Shown in pieces: positions 1-7,889 of a DNA stretch of 53,275 nucleotides. Source of the stretch: Paracoccus nototheniae (lineage in GTDB: Bacteria > Pseudomonadota > Alphaproteobacteria > Rhodobacterales > Rhodobacteraceae); NCBI RefSeq assembly GCF_004335005.1, contig NZ_RQRT01000023.1:1-53275 (forward strand). Direction: 5' to 3'. Every line of letters starts with the position of its first letter. The first letter of the stretch is position 1. The notes under the pieces are model-generated. The model was not told where the DNA came from. It worked only from the letters and a program-made list of their open reading frames with translations, and did not search any database. The position numbers and the translations under genes are program-made.

Positions 1-133
1 TCTGGTCATAGGCGCGGAATTCGCCAAAATACTTGGTGATCGCCGCCGTCAGCGTCGTCTTGCCGTGGTCAACATGGCCGATCGTGCCGATGTTGACGTG
101 CGGTTTGTTCCGTTCAAACTTTGCCTTTGCCAT
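1..133 (-). CDS. tuf: Elongation factor Tu, N-terminal fragment (cut by window edge)
   Basis: EF-Tu is the GTPase that carries aminoacyl-tRNA to the ribosomal A site in the cytoplasm. Only the first 44 codons are present. They read [16 protein letters not shown] and then the G1/P-loop GHVDHGKT, which is diagnostic of EF-Tu. An AGGAGG Shine-Dalgarno lies just upstream of the ATG (complement of 139-144). The gene points away from the S10 operon. In the classical str-S10 order tuf lies upstream of rpsJ and points towards it, so this copy is either the second tuf that many Rhodobacterales carry near secE-nusG, or the str block is inverted here. Identity is certain; which copy it is cannot be told from this window. 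Confidence 0.97.
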   Translation of the reverse strand, partial: MAKAKFERNKPHVNIGTIGHVDHGKTTLTAAITKYFGEFRAYDQ

Positions 134-194
134 CTGGGCCTCCTGGATCAGCGGGGCATGGCTGAGACGGCCCCGGAATTGACGTGCGCCGCGA

Positions 195-221
195 TGTATA
201 AGCCGCAGGCGGGGAAATCAA
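195..221 (-). promoter_or_regulatory. Possible promoter of tuf
   Basis: On the minus strand TTGATT (221-216) is followed after 15 bases by TATACA (200-195), about 60 bases upstream of the tuf start. Spacing is shorter than the ideal 17 and the call rests on sequence match alone. Confidence 0.3.
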
Positions 222-413
222 GGGCCGGAACGCGCGGGGCAAAGGGAATGGGACTTGGGGAATGTGGGGCGGTGTCATCGGACGCATGCCCCTTAAGCGC
301 CTGTGCCGTGCGGCGGGGGAACCGGGGGGCGGAACCGCGGGGGCATGGTCGCCGTTTTCAGCCGAGACAGACGGATAACAGGTCCGCTGCGCAATTCTGG
401 AGAGGTCTTTCCC

Positions 414-1286
414 ATGAGCCTGATGAAAAGTCTGACCAAGGTCGCCGCCGGTGTGATGCTTGCCAAGGGAATCGGCACGATGATGAACAACCAGCAGGGC
501 GGCAGGCCGTCGGGCCGCAGCGGCGGCGGCGGTTTGCTGGACAACCTTCTGGGCAATAACAGCAGCGGCGGCTCGGGTCTGGGCGGCAGCACGGGCGGCG
601 GGTTGTCGGGCGGCGGGCTGCAGCAGATGCTGGGCCGGGCGCTTGGCGGCGGTGGCATGTCCGGCTCGGGCGGCTCGGGGCGTGGATCGCTTGGCGGGCT
701 GCTGGACAGTCTGGGCGGACAGCGTGGTGGAGCGACGACCGGCAGCACGTCGGGTGGCGGGCTGGGACAGATGCTGGGCGGGCTTCTGGGCGGCGCTGCG
801 GCGGGCCGTGCGGTCGGCCATCTGGCGCGAAAGGATTCGCAGCCCAGCAATCAGGCCAGCTTTGGCGCGCTCTTTGACGATGCGCTGGCCCATGACGGCG
901 AGCCGCAGACTGCGCCCACGCCGGAACAGAACGAGATGGCCGGGCTGATGCTGCGCGCAATGATCCAGGCGGCCAAGTCGGACGGCACCATCGACGATGC
1001 GGAACGTCAGCGCCTGATGGGCCATCTGGGCGACGATCTGGACGAGGAGGAACGTCAGTTCATCCGCGACCAGATGGCCGCACCGGTCGATGCGGCAGCG
1101 CTGGCCCGCGAGATCCCCGAGGGGATGGAGCGGCAGGTCTATCTGATGTCGCTGCTGGCCATCGATTTCGACAGCGAGGCCGAGGCGCGCTATCTGAACG
1201 AACTGGCCGGAGCGATGAAGCTTGACCGGGCGGCGGTGAACGACATTCACCGCGAAGCGGGGGTGATGCCGCTGTACAATGCCTGA
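414..1286 (+). CDS. DUF533-type tellurite-resistance-like (TerB fold) protein with Gly-rich N-terminal half
   Basis: This encodes 290 aa counted from the ATG at 414, which starts MSLMKSLTKV. The longer open frame upstream lacks a convincing start. Residues 1-20 are weakly hydrophobic and amphipathic. Residues about 25-140 are very rich in Gly, Ser and Leu, with repeated GGGL and LGGLL motifs. The C-terminal half (about 165-290) is helical and acidic: AMIQAAKSDGTIDDAERQRL fits the DUF533/TerB-like fold seen in YebE-type inner-membrane-associated proteins. The molecular function of that family is not established. The gene is divergent from tuf and is followed by a stem-loop element (1302-1362), so it is probably monocistronic. 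Assignment to DUF533 is by motif memory only. Confidence 0.75.
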   Translation: MSLMKSLTKVAAGVMLAKGIGTMMNNQQGGRPSGRSGGGGLLDNLLGNNSSGGSGLGGSTGGGLSGGGLQQMLGRALGGGGMSGSGGSGRGSLGGLLDSLGGQRGGATTGSTSGGGLGQMLGGLLGGAAAGRAVGHLARKDSQPSNQASFGALFDDALAHDGEPQTAPTPEQNEMAGLMLRAMIQAAKSDGTIDDAERQRLMGHLGDDLDEEERQFIRDQMAAPVDAAALAREIPEGMERQVYLMSLLAIDFDSEAEARYLNELAGAMKLDRAAVNDIHREAGVMPLYNA

Positions 1287-1301
1287 TCCCGGGGAAAGGC
1301 A

Positions 1302-1362
1302 GGGGGGCCAGCCCCCCATCGCCTGACGGCGATTCCCCCCGGGATATTTCCCGCCAAGATGA
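1302..1362 (+). repeat. Intergenic stem-loop element ending in CCCGGGATATTT (copy 1)
   Basis: Two consecutive hairpins, GGGGGGC/GCCCCCC (1302-1308 with 1311-1317) and ATCGCC/GGCGAT (1318-1323 with 1328-1333), are followed by a C-run and GGGATATTT (1341-1349). Related arrangements occur near 28.6 kb and, inverted, near 49.3 kb. It lies directly behind the DUF533 gene and could act as its terminator. Confidence 0.6.
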
Positions 1363-1409
1363 AGGGGTGCGGTTTTCCGTCTCCGTGCGGGTCTGGGGTG
1401 CCGGGGCTG

Positions 1410-1438
1410 TTGACCCGGGCGGGGGAAGCCGTTAAGGC
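1410..1438 (+). promoter_or_regulatory. Candidate S10 operon promoter
   Basis: TTGACC (1410-1415), a 17-base spacer and TAAGGC (1433-1438). The same arrangement, TTGACC-17-TAAG, stands before rpsM. It predicts a leader of about 160 bases before rpsJ. Confidence 0.45.
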
Positions 1439-1493
1439 AGCGCAATCGTCACCGGTGCGCCCTGTTTTTTCGCGAATCGGTGATCATCAGTCG

Positions 1494-1530
1494 GGCCGCC
1501 ACCCACCGGGGCGGCCTGATGTCATTTTTT
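1494..1530 (+). promoter_or_regulatory. S10 leader hairpin followed by T-run (possible attenuator)
   Basis: GGCCGCC (1494-1500) pairs with GGCGGCC (1510-1516) around a 9-base loop. TTTTTT follows at 1525-1530. In E. coli the S10 leader is an L4-controlled attenuator. Whether this leader works the same way is unknown; the 8-base gap between stem and T-run is not ideal. The rest of the 319-base gap 1287-1605 holds the stem-loop element, the promoter candidate and no gene that I can see. Confidence 0.35.
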
Positions 1531-1605
1531 ACGGTCCGATGCTGGCGCCGCATGGTGCGCCGTCAGCCTCTCGACTGGAACTCCCCGCAAGAGGGATGTC
1601 GTTAC

Positions 1606-1914
1606 ATGCAAAGCCAGAATATCCGGATCCGGCTGAAGGCGTTCGACTATCGTGTGCTGGATGCCAGCACCCAAGAGATCGTCAATACCGCCAAGCGCAC
1701 CGGCGCGACCGTTCGCGGCCCCATTCCGCTGCCGAACAAGATCGAGAAATTCACCGTCCTTCGCGGTCCGCACATCGACAAGAAGTCGCGCGACCAGTGG
1801 GAAATCCGCACGCACAAGCGTCTGCTGGACATCGTCGATCCGACCCCCCAGACCGTTGACGCCCTCATGAAGCTCGACCTCGCCGCCGGCGTGGATGTCG
1901 AGATCAAAGTCTGA
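1606..1914 (+). CDS. rpsJ: 30S ribosomal protein S10
   Basis: S10 is a 30S head protein and, as NusE, a partner of NusB in transcription antitermination. The 102-aa product has the usual length. It begins [15 protein letters not shown] and contains the family core [14 protein letters not shown] and the loop [11 protein letters not shown]. The ATG at 1606 is chosen over the longer frame because it matches the conserved N-terminus. It is the first gene of the S10 set, 11 bases before rplC. No anomalies are seen. Confidence 0.98.
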   Translation: MQSQNIRIRLKAFDYRVLDASTQEIVNTAKRTGATVRGPIPLPNKIEKFTVLRGPHIDKKSRDQWEIRTHKRLLDIVDPTPQTVDALMKLDLAAGVDVEIKV

Positions 1915-1925
1915 GGAGCGAAATC

Positions 1926-2819
1926 ATGTTGCGTACTGGTATCATCGCCAAAAAGCTGGGCATGACGCGTCTGTTCCTCGAGGATGGCCGTCAGGTTCCC
2001 GTCACCGTTCTGCAGATGGACGGCCTTCAGGTCATCGCACAGCGCACCGCTGCGACCGACGGATACACCGCCGTCCAGCTGGGCGCAGGCACGGCCAAGG
2101 TCAAGCGCACGACCGCCGCGATGCGCGGTCACTTTGCCAAGGCCTCGGTCGCGCCCAAGCGCAAGATCGTGGAATTCCGCGTGGCCGAAGAAAACCTGAT
2201 CAATGTCGGTGAGGAAATCACCGCGGATCATTATTTTGCTGGTCAGTTCGTGGACATCGCGGGCATCTCGATCGGTAAGGGCTTTGCGGGCGCCATGAAG
2301 CGTCACAACTTTGGCGGTCTTCGCGCCTCGCACGGTGTGTCGGTCAGCCACCGTTCGCACGGTTCGACCGGTCAGTGTCAGGATCCGGGCAAGGTCTTCA
2401 AGGGCAAGAAGATGGCCGGCCATCTGGGCGCCGTCCGCGTGACGACGCAGAACCTGCAGGTCGTGCGTACCGATGCCGACCGTGGTCTGATCATGGTCAA
2501 GGGTTCGGTTCCCGGTTCCAAGGGTGGCTGGGTCACGGTCAAGGACGCGGTCAAGAAAGCCTCGCCCGAGAACCTGATCTATCCGGCAGCCCTGCGCTCG
2601 GCCGCCAATGAAGCCAAGCGTATGGCCGAAGAGGCCGCTGCCGCTGCCGCGGCCGAGGAAGAGGCTGCCCGCGAGGAGGCCGCCCGTCTGGCCGCCGAGC
2701 AGGAAGCTGCCGCGCTGGCCGAGGCCGAAGCTTCGATCAAGTCGGACAAGGACGCAGCCGATCCGAATGCGGATCCGGTGGCCGAAGACGACGCCGCGCC
2801 GGAAGGAGACAAGCAATGA
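1926..2819 (+). CDS. rplC: 50S ribosomal protein L3 with long Ala/Glu-rich C-terminal tail
   Basis: L3 binds 23S rRNA near the peptidyl transferase centre and starts 50S assembly. Residues 1 to about 217 form a complete L3: [13 protein letters not shown] at the N-terminus and the signature [17 protein letters not shown] with [10 protein letters not shown]. The protein is 297 aa, about 80 longer than the bacterial norm. The extra C-terminal part is an uninterrupted Ala/Glu/Lys segment, likely helical (about 225-275), ending in an acidic, Asp/Pro-rich tail. The stop codon overlaps the rplD start as ATGA. The tail is in frame and codon use is unchanged, so it is coding rather than a read-through error. 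Its role is unknown. Confidence 0.97.
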   Translation: MLRTGIIAKKLGMTRLFLEDGRQVPVTVLQMDGLQVIAQRTAATDGYTAVQLGAGTAKVKRTTAAMRGHFAKASVAPKRKIVEFRVAEENLINVGEEITADHYFAGQFVDIAGISIGKGFAGAMKRHNFGGLRASHGVSVSHRSHGSTGQCQDPGKVFKGKKMAGHLGAVRVTTQNLQVVRTDADRGLIMVKGSVPGSKGGWVTVKDAVKKASPENLIYPAALRSAANEAKRMAEEAAAAAAAEEEAAREEAARLAAEQEAAALAEAEASIKSDKDAADPNADPVAEDDAAPEGDKQ

Positions 2820-3436
2820 AACTTGATGTGATCAAGCTGGATAGCGGCGCTGCCGGGTCGATCGACCTGTCGGACGACGTCTTTGGTCTGGAACCGCGCG
2901 GCGACATCCTGCAGCGCGTCGTGCGCTGGCAGCATGCCAAGGCGCAGGCCGGCACCCATTCGGTGCTTGGCCGGTCCGAGGTCAGCTATTCGACCAAGAA
3001 GATCTATCGCCAGAAGGGCACCGGCGGCGCACGCCACGGGTCCCGCAAGGCGCCGATCTTCCGCAAGGGCGGCGTCTACAAAGGCCCGACCCCGCGGTCG
3101 CATGCCTTCGATCTGCCGAAAAAGGTCCGTGCTCTGGGTCTGCGTCATGCGCTGTCGGCGAAAGCCACGGCGGGCGAGCTGGTGATCATCGAGGATCTGA
3201 ACCTCGCCGATGCCAAGACCGCCGCCGTCGCCAAGGCCGTTCGCGAGAATGGCTGGAAGCGCGTGCTGGTCATCGACGGTGCCGAAGTGAACGAGAACTT
3301 TGCCCGTGCCGCGCGCAACATCGAAGGCGTGGATATCCTGCCGTCGATGGGCGCCAACGTCTATGACATCCTCAAGCGTGACACCTTGGTCATCACGCGC
3401 GCCGGTGTCGAAGCTCTGGAGGCTCGTCTGAAATGA
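2816..3436 (+). CDS. rplD: 50S ribosomal protein L4
   Basis: L4 lines the peptide exit tunnel. In E. coli it also represses the S10 operon and modulates RNase E. The 206-aa protein has the long tunnel loop with [20 protein letters not shown] and [10 protein letters not shown], which is diagnostic. It starts inside the rplC stop (ATGA) and ends inside the rplW start (ATGA), so translation of the three genes is probably coupled. Length and motifs are normal. Autogenous control through the rpsJ leader is possible by analogy only. Confidence 0.98.
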   Translation: MKLDVIKLDSGAAGSIDLSDDVFGLEPRGDILQRVVRWQHAKAQAGTHSVLGRSEVSYSTKKIYRQKGTGGARHGSRKAPIFRKGGVYKGPTPRSHAFDLPKKVRALGLRHALSAKATAGELVIIEDLNLADAKTAAVAKAVRENGWKRVLVIDGAEVNENFARAARNIEGVDILPSMGANVYDILKRDTLVITRAGVEALEARLK

Positions 3437-3729
3437 GCGCGAAAGCTGAACATTACGACGTGATCGTCAAGCCGATCATCACCGAGAAAGCCACCATGAC
3501 GTCCGAGAACAACGGCGTCGTGTTTCAGGTGGCGAAATCGGCCAACAAGCCGCAGATCAAGCAGGCCGTCGAGGCTCTGTTCGGCGTCAAGGTGAAGGCG
3601 GTCAACACCACCATCACCAAAGGCAAGACCAAGCGCTTTCGCGGCCAGCCCGGCCGTCGCAGCGACGTCAAGAAAGCCTATGTGACGCTGGAAGCTGGCA
3701 GCAGCATCGACGTTTCGACCGGCCTCTGA
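3433..3729 (+). CDS. rplW: 50S ribosomal protein L23
   Basis: L23 sits at the tunnel exit and is the docking site for trigger factor and SRP. The 98-aa product has the family pattern: [11 protein letters not shown] near the N-terminus, [23 protein letters not shown] in the middle (given only as a landmark), and a basic [24 protein letters not shown] C-terminal part. It starts within the rplD stop by ATGA overlap. It is followed by a 95-base gap holding a strong hairpin before rplB. Confidence 0.98.
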   Translation: MSAKAEHYDVIVKPIITEKATMTSENNGVVFQVAKSANKPQIKQAVEALFGVKVKAVNTTITKGKTKRFRGQPGRRSDVKKAYVTLEAGSSIDVSTGL

Positions 3730-3745
3730 TAACCGGACGCGATCT

Positions 3746-3773
3746 GGCAGCCCCGGCCTTGTCCGGGGCTGCC
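3746..3773 (+). terminator. Perfect 11-bp hairpin between rplW and rplB
   Basis: GGCAGCCCCGG (3746-3756) pairs with CCGGGGCTGCC (3763-3773) around a 6-base loop. Only a short TTT follows (3777-3779), so it may be a processing or partial-termination site rather than a full terminator. TTGACT (3778-3783) starts right behind it with a poor -10 match at 17 bases. Confidence 0.5.
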
Positions 3774-3824
3774 GCATTTGACTGAAACGGACCACCTCGG
3801 TCCAAAGCAACGGAAGACAGAAAG

Positions 3825-4664
3825 ATGGCATTGAAGTCGTATAAACCGACGACGCCTGGCCAGCGTGGGCTGGTTCTGATCGACCGTTCGGAGCTTTGGA
3901 AAGGACGCCCCGTCAAGACCCTCACCGAGGGCCTGACCAAGAAGGGCGGCCGGAACAATACCGGACGGATCACCATGCGCCGCAAAGGCGGTGGCGCGAA
4001 ACGCCTGTATCGCATCGTCGATTTCAAGCGCACCAAGTTCGACATGGCAGCGGTCGTCGAGCGGATCGAATACGATCCCAACCGCACCGCCTTTATCGCA
4101 CTGGTGAAATACGAAGACGGCGAGCAGGCCTATATCCTGGCGCCGCAGCGTCTGGCGATCGGTGACAAGATCATCGCCGGCGCCAAGGTCGACGTGAAGC
4201 CGGGCAACGCCATGCCCTTCAGCGGCATGCCGATCGGCACGATCGTCCACAATGTCGAGCTGAAGGCCGGCAAGGGTGGTCAGATCGCGCGTTCGGCTGG
4301 CACCTATGCCCAGTTCGTCGGTCGCGATGGCGGCTATGCCCAGATCCGCCTGTCCTCGGGCGAGCTGCGTCTGGTCCGTCAGGAATGCATGGCCACCATC
4401 GGTGCCGTGTCGAATGCCGACCATTCTAACCAGAACCTCGGCAAGGCCGGTCGCAACCGCCACAAGGGCATCCGCCCAAGCGTTCGCGGCGTCGCCATGA
4501 ACCCGATCGACCACCCGCATGGTGGTGGTGAGGGTCGCACGTCGGGTGGCCGCACGCCGGTCACGCCCTGGGGTAAAGACACCAAGGGCAAGAAGACCCG
4601 CAGCAACAAGGCGACCGACAAGTATATCTTGCGTTCGCGCCACGCGAAAAAGAAGGGGCGTTGA
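3825..4664 (+). CDS. rplB: 50S ribosomal protein L2
   Basis: L2 joins the subunits and supports peptidyl transferase activity. The 279-aa protein carries [15 protein letters not shown] at the N-terminus, the RNA-binding core [20 protein letters not shown] segment, and the highly conserved [23 protein letters not shown] loop (about residues 225-243) including the functionally important His in HPHGGGEG. Length is normal. It is separated from rplW by the 3746-3773 hairpin but is only 3 bases from rpsS. Confidence 0.98.
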   Translation: MALKSYKPTTPGQRGLVLIDRSELWKGRPVKTLTEGLTKKGGRNNTGRITMRRKGGGAKRLYRIVDFKRTKFDMAAVVERIEYDPNRTAFIALVKYEDGEQAYILAPQRLAIGDKIIAGAKVDVKPGNAMPFSGMPIGTIVHNVELKAGKGGQIARSAGTYAQFVGRDGGYAQIRLSSGELRLVRQECMATIGAVSNADHSNQNLGKAGRNRHKGIRPSVRGVAMNPIDHPHGGGEGRTSGGRTPVTPWGKDTKGKKTRSNKATDKYILRSRHAKKKGR

Positions 4665-4667
4665 TCC

Positions 4668-4946
4668 ATGGCACGTTCTGTTTGGAAAGGCCCCTTTGTT
4701 GACGCCTATGTGCTCAAGAAAGCGGAAAAGGTTAAGGAATCCGGCAAGTCCGAGGTCATCAAGATCTGGTCGCGTCGTTCCACGATCCTGCCGCAATTCG
4801 TCGGTCTCACCTTTGCTGTCTATAACGGGCACAAGCATATCCCGGTGAATGTCAGCGAAGAGATGATCGGTCAGAAATTCGGCGAATACTCGCCCACGCG
4901 CACCTATTACGGGCACGCGGCCGACAAGAAAGCGAAGAGGAAGTAA
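4668..4946 (+). CDS. rpsS: 30S ribosomal protein S19
   Basis: S19 lies in the 30S head next to S13 and contacts the A-site finger. The 92-aa protein starts [18 protein letters not shown] and contains [19 protein letters not shown] and the C-terminal [24 protein letters not shown] block, all family hallmarks. It is 3 bases behind rplB and 5 bases before rplV. Nothing unusual is seen. Confidence 0.98.
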   Translation: MARSVWKGPFVDAYVLKKAEKVKESGKSEVIKIWSRRSTILPQFVGLTFAVYNGHKHIPVNVSEEMIGQKFGEYSPTRTYYGHAADKKAKRK

Positions 4947-4951
4947 TCGCC

Positions 4952-5332
4952 ATGGGTAAGGAAAACAATCCGCGCCGCGTGGCGGAGAACGAGGCCTTCG
5001 CCAAGACGAAGATGCTTCGCACCTCGCCGCAGAAACTGAACCTGGTCGCACAGCTGATCCGGGGCAAAAAGGTCGACAAAGCTTTGTCGGACCTGACCTT
5101 CTCGCACAAGCGCATCGCTGGTGACGTGAAGAAATGCCTGCAATCGGCCATCGCGAATGCCGAGAACAACCACGGTCTGGACGTCGACAATCTGGTCGTC
5201 GCCGAGGCCTGGGTCGGCAAGAACCTGGTGATGAAGCGTGGCCGTCCGCGGGCACGTGGCCGCTTCGGCAAGATCATGAAGCCGTTTTCGGAAATCACCA
5301 TCAAGGTGCGCCAAGTCGAGGAGCAAGCATAA
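4952..5332 (+). CDS. rplV: 50S ribosomal protein L22
   Basis: L22 lines the exit tunnel opposite L4; its beta-hairpin loop is a macrolide-resistance site. The 126-aa protein carries [38 protein letters not shown] and the tunnel loop [12 protein letters not shown]. It overlaps rpsC by one base (TAATG), which suggests translational coupling. The length is typical for alphaproteobacteria. Confidence 0.98.
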   Translation: MGKENNPRRVAENEAFAKTKMLRTSPQKLNLVAQLIRGKKVDKALSDLTFSHKRIAGDVKKCLQSAIANAENNHGLDVDNLVVAEAWVGKNLVMKRGRPRARGRFGKIMKPFSEITIKVRQVEEQA

Positions 5333-6042
5333 TGGGTCAGAAGGTCAATCCGATCGGCATGCGTCTTCAGGTCAACCGCACCTGGGACAGCCGCTGGTAC
5401 GCCGACGACAAGGACTATGGCAATCTGCTGCTTGAAGACCTGAAGATCCGGGACTTCATCCACAAGGAAGCCAAGCAGGCCGGCATCAGCCGCGTCATCA
5501 TCGAGCGTCCCCACAAGAAGTGCCGCGTGACCATTCACGCAGCACGCCCCGGTGTGATCATCGGCAAGAAGGGCGCGGATATCGAAACCCTGCGCAAGAA
5601 GCTGGCGAACTTTACCGACAGCGAGCTGCACCTGAACATCGTCGAAGTGCGCAAGCCCGACGTCGATGCGCAGCTGGTCGCCGAATCGATCGCCCAGCAG
5701 CTGGAGCGTCGGGTGTCCTTCCGCCGCGCCATGAAGCGCTCGGTCCAGAACGCGATGCGCATGGGGGCCCTGGGCATCCGCGTGAACGTCGCGGGTCGTC
5801 TTGGCGGTGCCGAGATTGCACGGACCGAATGGTATCGCGAAGGTCGTGTGCCGCTGCACACGCTGCGCGCCGATATTGATTATGCACTGTCCAAAGCCAC
5901 GACCCCGTACGGGATCATCGGTGTGAAGGTGTGGATCTTCAAGGGCGAGATCATGGAACATGATCCCCAAGCCCATGATCGCCGCACTGCCGAGGCTCAG
6001 GAAGGTCCCGCGCCCCGTGGCCCGCGCCGCGACGCCCGGTAA
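5332..6042 (+). CDS. rpsC: 30S ribosomal protein S3
   Basis: S3 forms the mRNA entry channel and has helicase-like function with S4 and S5. The 236-aa product begins [21 protein letters not shown] type II KH domain with [17 protein letters not shown] lies at about residues 60-105, followed by the C-terminal S3 domain containing [20 protein letters not shown]. The start at 5332, sharing a base with the rplV stop, is chosen over the longer frame. The C-terminal tail is Pro/Arg rich, as in relatives. Confidence 0.98.
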   Translation: MGQKVNPIGMRLQVNRTWDSRWYADDKDYGNLLLEDLKIRDFIHKEAKQAGISRVIIERPHKKCRVTIHAARPGVIIGKKGADIETLRKKLANFTDSELHLNIVEVRKPDVDAQLVAESIAQQLERRVSFRRAMKRSVQNAMRMGALGIRVNVAGRLGGAEIARTEWYREGRVPLHTLRADIDYALSKATTPYGIIGVKVWIFKGEIMEHDPQAHDRRTAEAQEGPAPRGPRRDAR

Positions 6043-6054
6043 GGAGTAGAAAAC

Positions 6055-6468
6055 ATGCTGCAACCGAAACGGACCAAGTTCCGCAAACAGCACAAGGGCC
6101 GGATTCACGGCGAAGCCAAGGGCGGGTTCGACCTGAACTTTGGTTCCTTCGCCCTGAAAGCCACCGAGCCCGAGCGTGTGACCGCGCGGCAGATCGAAGC
6201 GGCCCGCCGCGCGATCACCCGCCACATGAAGCGTCAGGGCCGGGTCTGGATCCGGATATTCCCGGACGTTCCGGTCTCGTCCAAGCCCACCGAAGTGCGG
6301 ATGGGTAAAGGCAAAGGCTCTGTCGATTTCTGGGCCGCCCGGGTTCACCCCGGCCGGATCATGTTCGAGATCGACGGCGTGAACGATGTTATTGCGCGTG
6401 AGGCCCTGCGACTTGGTGCGATGAAACTGCCGGTTCTGACCCGCATCGTCGCACGCGAAGACTGGTAA
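6055..6468 (+). CDS. rplP: 50S ribosomal protein L16
   Basis: L16 organises the A-site region of the 50S subunit. The 137-aa protein starts [16 protein letters not shown] and carries [19 protein letters not shown] and the signature [20 protein letters not shown], all conserved. An in-frame GGAG-type ribosome site precedes it. Unlike the usual tight spacing to rpmC, 204 bases with a strong terminator-like hairpin follow this gene. Confidence 0.98.
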   Translation: MLQPKRTKFRKQHKGRIHGEAKGGFDLNFGSFALKATEPERVTARQIEAARRAITRHMKRQGRVWIRIFPDVPVSSKPTEVRMGKGKGSVDFWAARVHPGRIMFEIDGVNDVIAREALRLGAMKLPVLTRIVAREDW

Positions 6469-6506
6469 TCGCGCCGCCTGTCCGCAGGCAGCCTGATGAC
6501 CCCAAG

Positions 6507-6537
6507 ACCCCGCCGGGCAGCCGGCGGGGTTTCCTTT
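6507..6537 (+). terminator. Strong intrinsic-terminator-like hairpin between rplP and rpmC
   Basis: ACCCCGCCGG (6507-6516) and CCGGCGGGGT (6521-6530) form a perfect 10-bp stem with the loop GCAG. TTCCTTTT follows immediately. This fulfils the classical terminator pattern, yet it sits inside the S10 gene set. Confidence 0.75.
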
Positions 6538-6559
6538 TGCCGGGCCCCCGGGAAAAGGG

Positions 6560-6588
6560 TTGCAATCGGGCCTTCGGGCCTGTATGCG
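6560..6588 (+). promoter_or_regulatory. Candidate internal promoter for rpmC-rpsQ
   Basis: TTGCAA (6560-6565), a 17-base spacer and TATGCG (6583-6588) lie right behind the rplP hairpin. They could restart transcription. Supported by spacing and partial consensus match only. Confidence 0.35.
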
Positions 6589-6672
6589 CAGGCCTTCATC
6601 ACGAAACTCCACCGGAATCAGGGTGGCCCTGGCGACAGGGGCTCTCCGGTGATGTTGAAAGGAAGACGCGTC

Positions 6673-6879
6673 ATGGACGCCAAAGAATTGCTGACGAAAA
6701 CGCCCGACCAGCTGAAGGATCAGCTGGTTGCGCTGAAGAAAGAAGCCTTCAATCTGCGGTTCCAGCAGGCCACCGGCCAGCTGGAAAGCACCGCACGGAT
6801 GCGTGTCGTCCGTCGCGAGGTTGCCCGTGTGAAGACGATTCTGAATCAGAAAGCGGCAGCTGCCGCGGCCTCGAACTAA
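6673..6879 (+). CDS. rpmC: 50S ribosomal protein L29
   Basis: L29 sits near the tunnel exit beside L23 and the trigger factor/SRP docking site. The 68-aa product starts [18 protein letters not shown] and contains [19 protein letters not shown], the typical two-helix hairpin, with an Ala-rich end. An upstream ATG at 6652 would add seven residues (MLKGRRV), but 6673 matches the usual family start. It follows the terminator-containing gap and is 12 bases before rpsQ. Confidence 0.96.
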   Translation: MDAKELLTKTPDQLKDQLVALKKEAFNLRFQQATGQLESTARMRVVRREVARVKTILNQKAAAAAASN

Positions 6880-6891
6880 GGAGCCCCGGTC

Positions 6892-7137
6892 ATGCCCAAA
6901 CGTATTCTGCAAGGCCGCGTCACCAGCGACAAGAACGAACAGACCATCACTGTTTCTGTCGAGCGCCGCTTCAAGCATCCCGTGCTGCACAAGATCGTGC
7001 GGTCGTCCAAGAAATACCGCGCGCATGACGCGCAGAACCAGTTCAAGATCGGTGATCTCGTTCGCATCGTCGAATGTGCCCCGATCTCGAAGACGAAACG
7101 CTGGACTGTCCTGACGGACGAAACGGCTTCGGCTTAA
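6892..7137 (+). CDS. rpsQ: 30S ribosomal protein S17
   Basis: S17 is a primary 16S rRNA-binding protein of the 30S body with an OB fold. The 81-aa protein shows [20 protein letters not shown] at the start and the basic [18 protein letters not shown] motif. The ending [13 protein letters not shown] is also typical. A 78-base gap follows before rplN, which marks the conventional S10/spc boundary. I see no clear hairpin with a T-run in that gap. Confidence 0.97.
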   Translation: MPKRILQGRVTSDKNEQTITVSVERRFKHPVLHKIVRSSKKYRAHDAQNQFKIGDLVRIVECAPISKTKRWTVLTDETASA

Positions 7138-7215
7138 AAGTCCATCATCACAGATCAGAAATGATCGAAACCCTGGGGTCGGCGAGGCCGGTCCCCAAAG
7201 GTCGGGAGAAACCAA

Positions 7216-7584
7216 ATGATCCAGATGCAGACCAATCTGGATGTTGCTGATAACTCGGGCGCTCGCCGGGTTCAGTGCATCAAGGTCCTGGGTGGTTCGC
7301 ACCGTCGCTATGCGTCGGTGGGCGACATCATCGTCGTGTCCGTCAAGGAAGCCATCCCTCGGGGCCGGGTGAAGAAGGGGGACGTCCGCAAGGCCGTCGT
7401 CGTTCGCACCGCCAAGGAAGTGAACCGTGAAGACGGCACCTCCATCCGCTTCGACCGCAACGCCGCCGTCATCCTGAACAATCAGGGCGAGCCGGTCGGT
7501 ACCCGTATTTTCGGGCCGGTCGTGCGCGAACTGCGCGCGAAGAACTTCATGAAGATCATCTCGCTTGCGCCGGAGGTGCTGTAA
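7216..7584 (+). CDS. rplN: 50S ribosomal protein L14
   Basis: L14 contacts the 30S subunit through bridge B8 and is the binding site of RsfS. The 122-aa protein has the family length and starts [18 protein letters not shown]. It contains [20 protein letters not shown] and ends [12 protein letters not shown], all hallmark segments. It opens the spc set. Its stop shares one base with the rplX start (TAATG). Confidence 0.98.
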   Translation: MIQMQTNLDVADNSGARRVQCIKVLGGSHRRYASVGDIIVVSVKEAIPRGRVKKGDVRKAVVVRTAKEVNREDGTSIRFDRNAAVILNNQGEPVGTRIFGPVVRELRAKNFMKIISLAPEVL

Positions 7585-7889
7585 TGGCTGCCAAGCTGAA
7601 AAAAGGCGACAAGGTCGTCGTGCTGGCCGGCAAGGACAAGGGCAAGCAGGGTGAAATCACCTCTGTCATGCCCAAGGACAACAAGGCCATCGTGGACGGC
7701 GTAAATGTCGCCATCCGCCACACCAAGCAGTCCCAGAACAGCCAGGGCGGCCGCGTGGCGAAAGCCATGCCGATCGATCTGTCGAACCTGTCGCTGATGG
7801 ACAAGGACGGCAAGGCAACCCGCGTCGGCTTCCGCATGGAAGACGGCGGCAAGGTCCGCTTTGCCAAGACCACGGGAGACGTGATCTGA
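7584..7889 (+). CDS. rplX: 50S ribosomal protein L24
   Basis: L24 is one of the two assembly-initiator proteins of the 50S subunit and lies near the tunnel exit. The 101-aa product has the KOW motif [20 protein letters not shown] near its N-terminus, and [16 protein letters not shown] further on. It is linked by one-base stop-start overlaps to rplN before it and rplE after it. Length and motifs are normal. Confidence 0.98.
   Translation: MAAKLKKGDKVVVLAGKDKGKQGEITSVMPKDNKAIVDGVNVAIRHTKQSQNSQGGRVAKAMPIDLSNLSLMDKDGKATRVGFRMEDGGKVRFAKTTGDVI

Noticed and set aside
179..202. Plus-strand promoter TTGACG ... TATAAG for the DUF533 gene
   Set aside because: The spacer is only 12 bases, too short for a sigma-70 type promoter.
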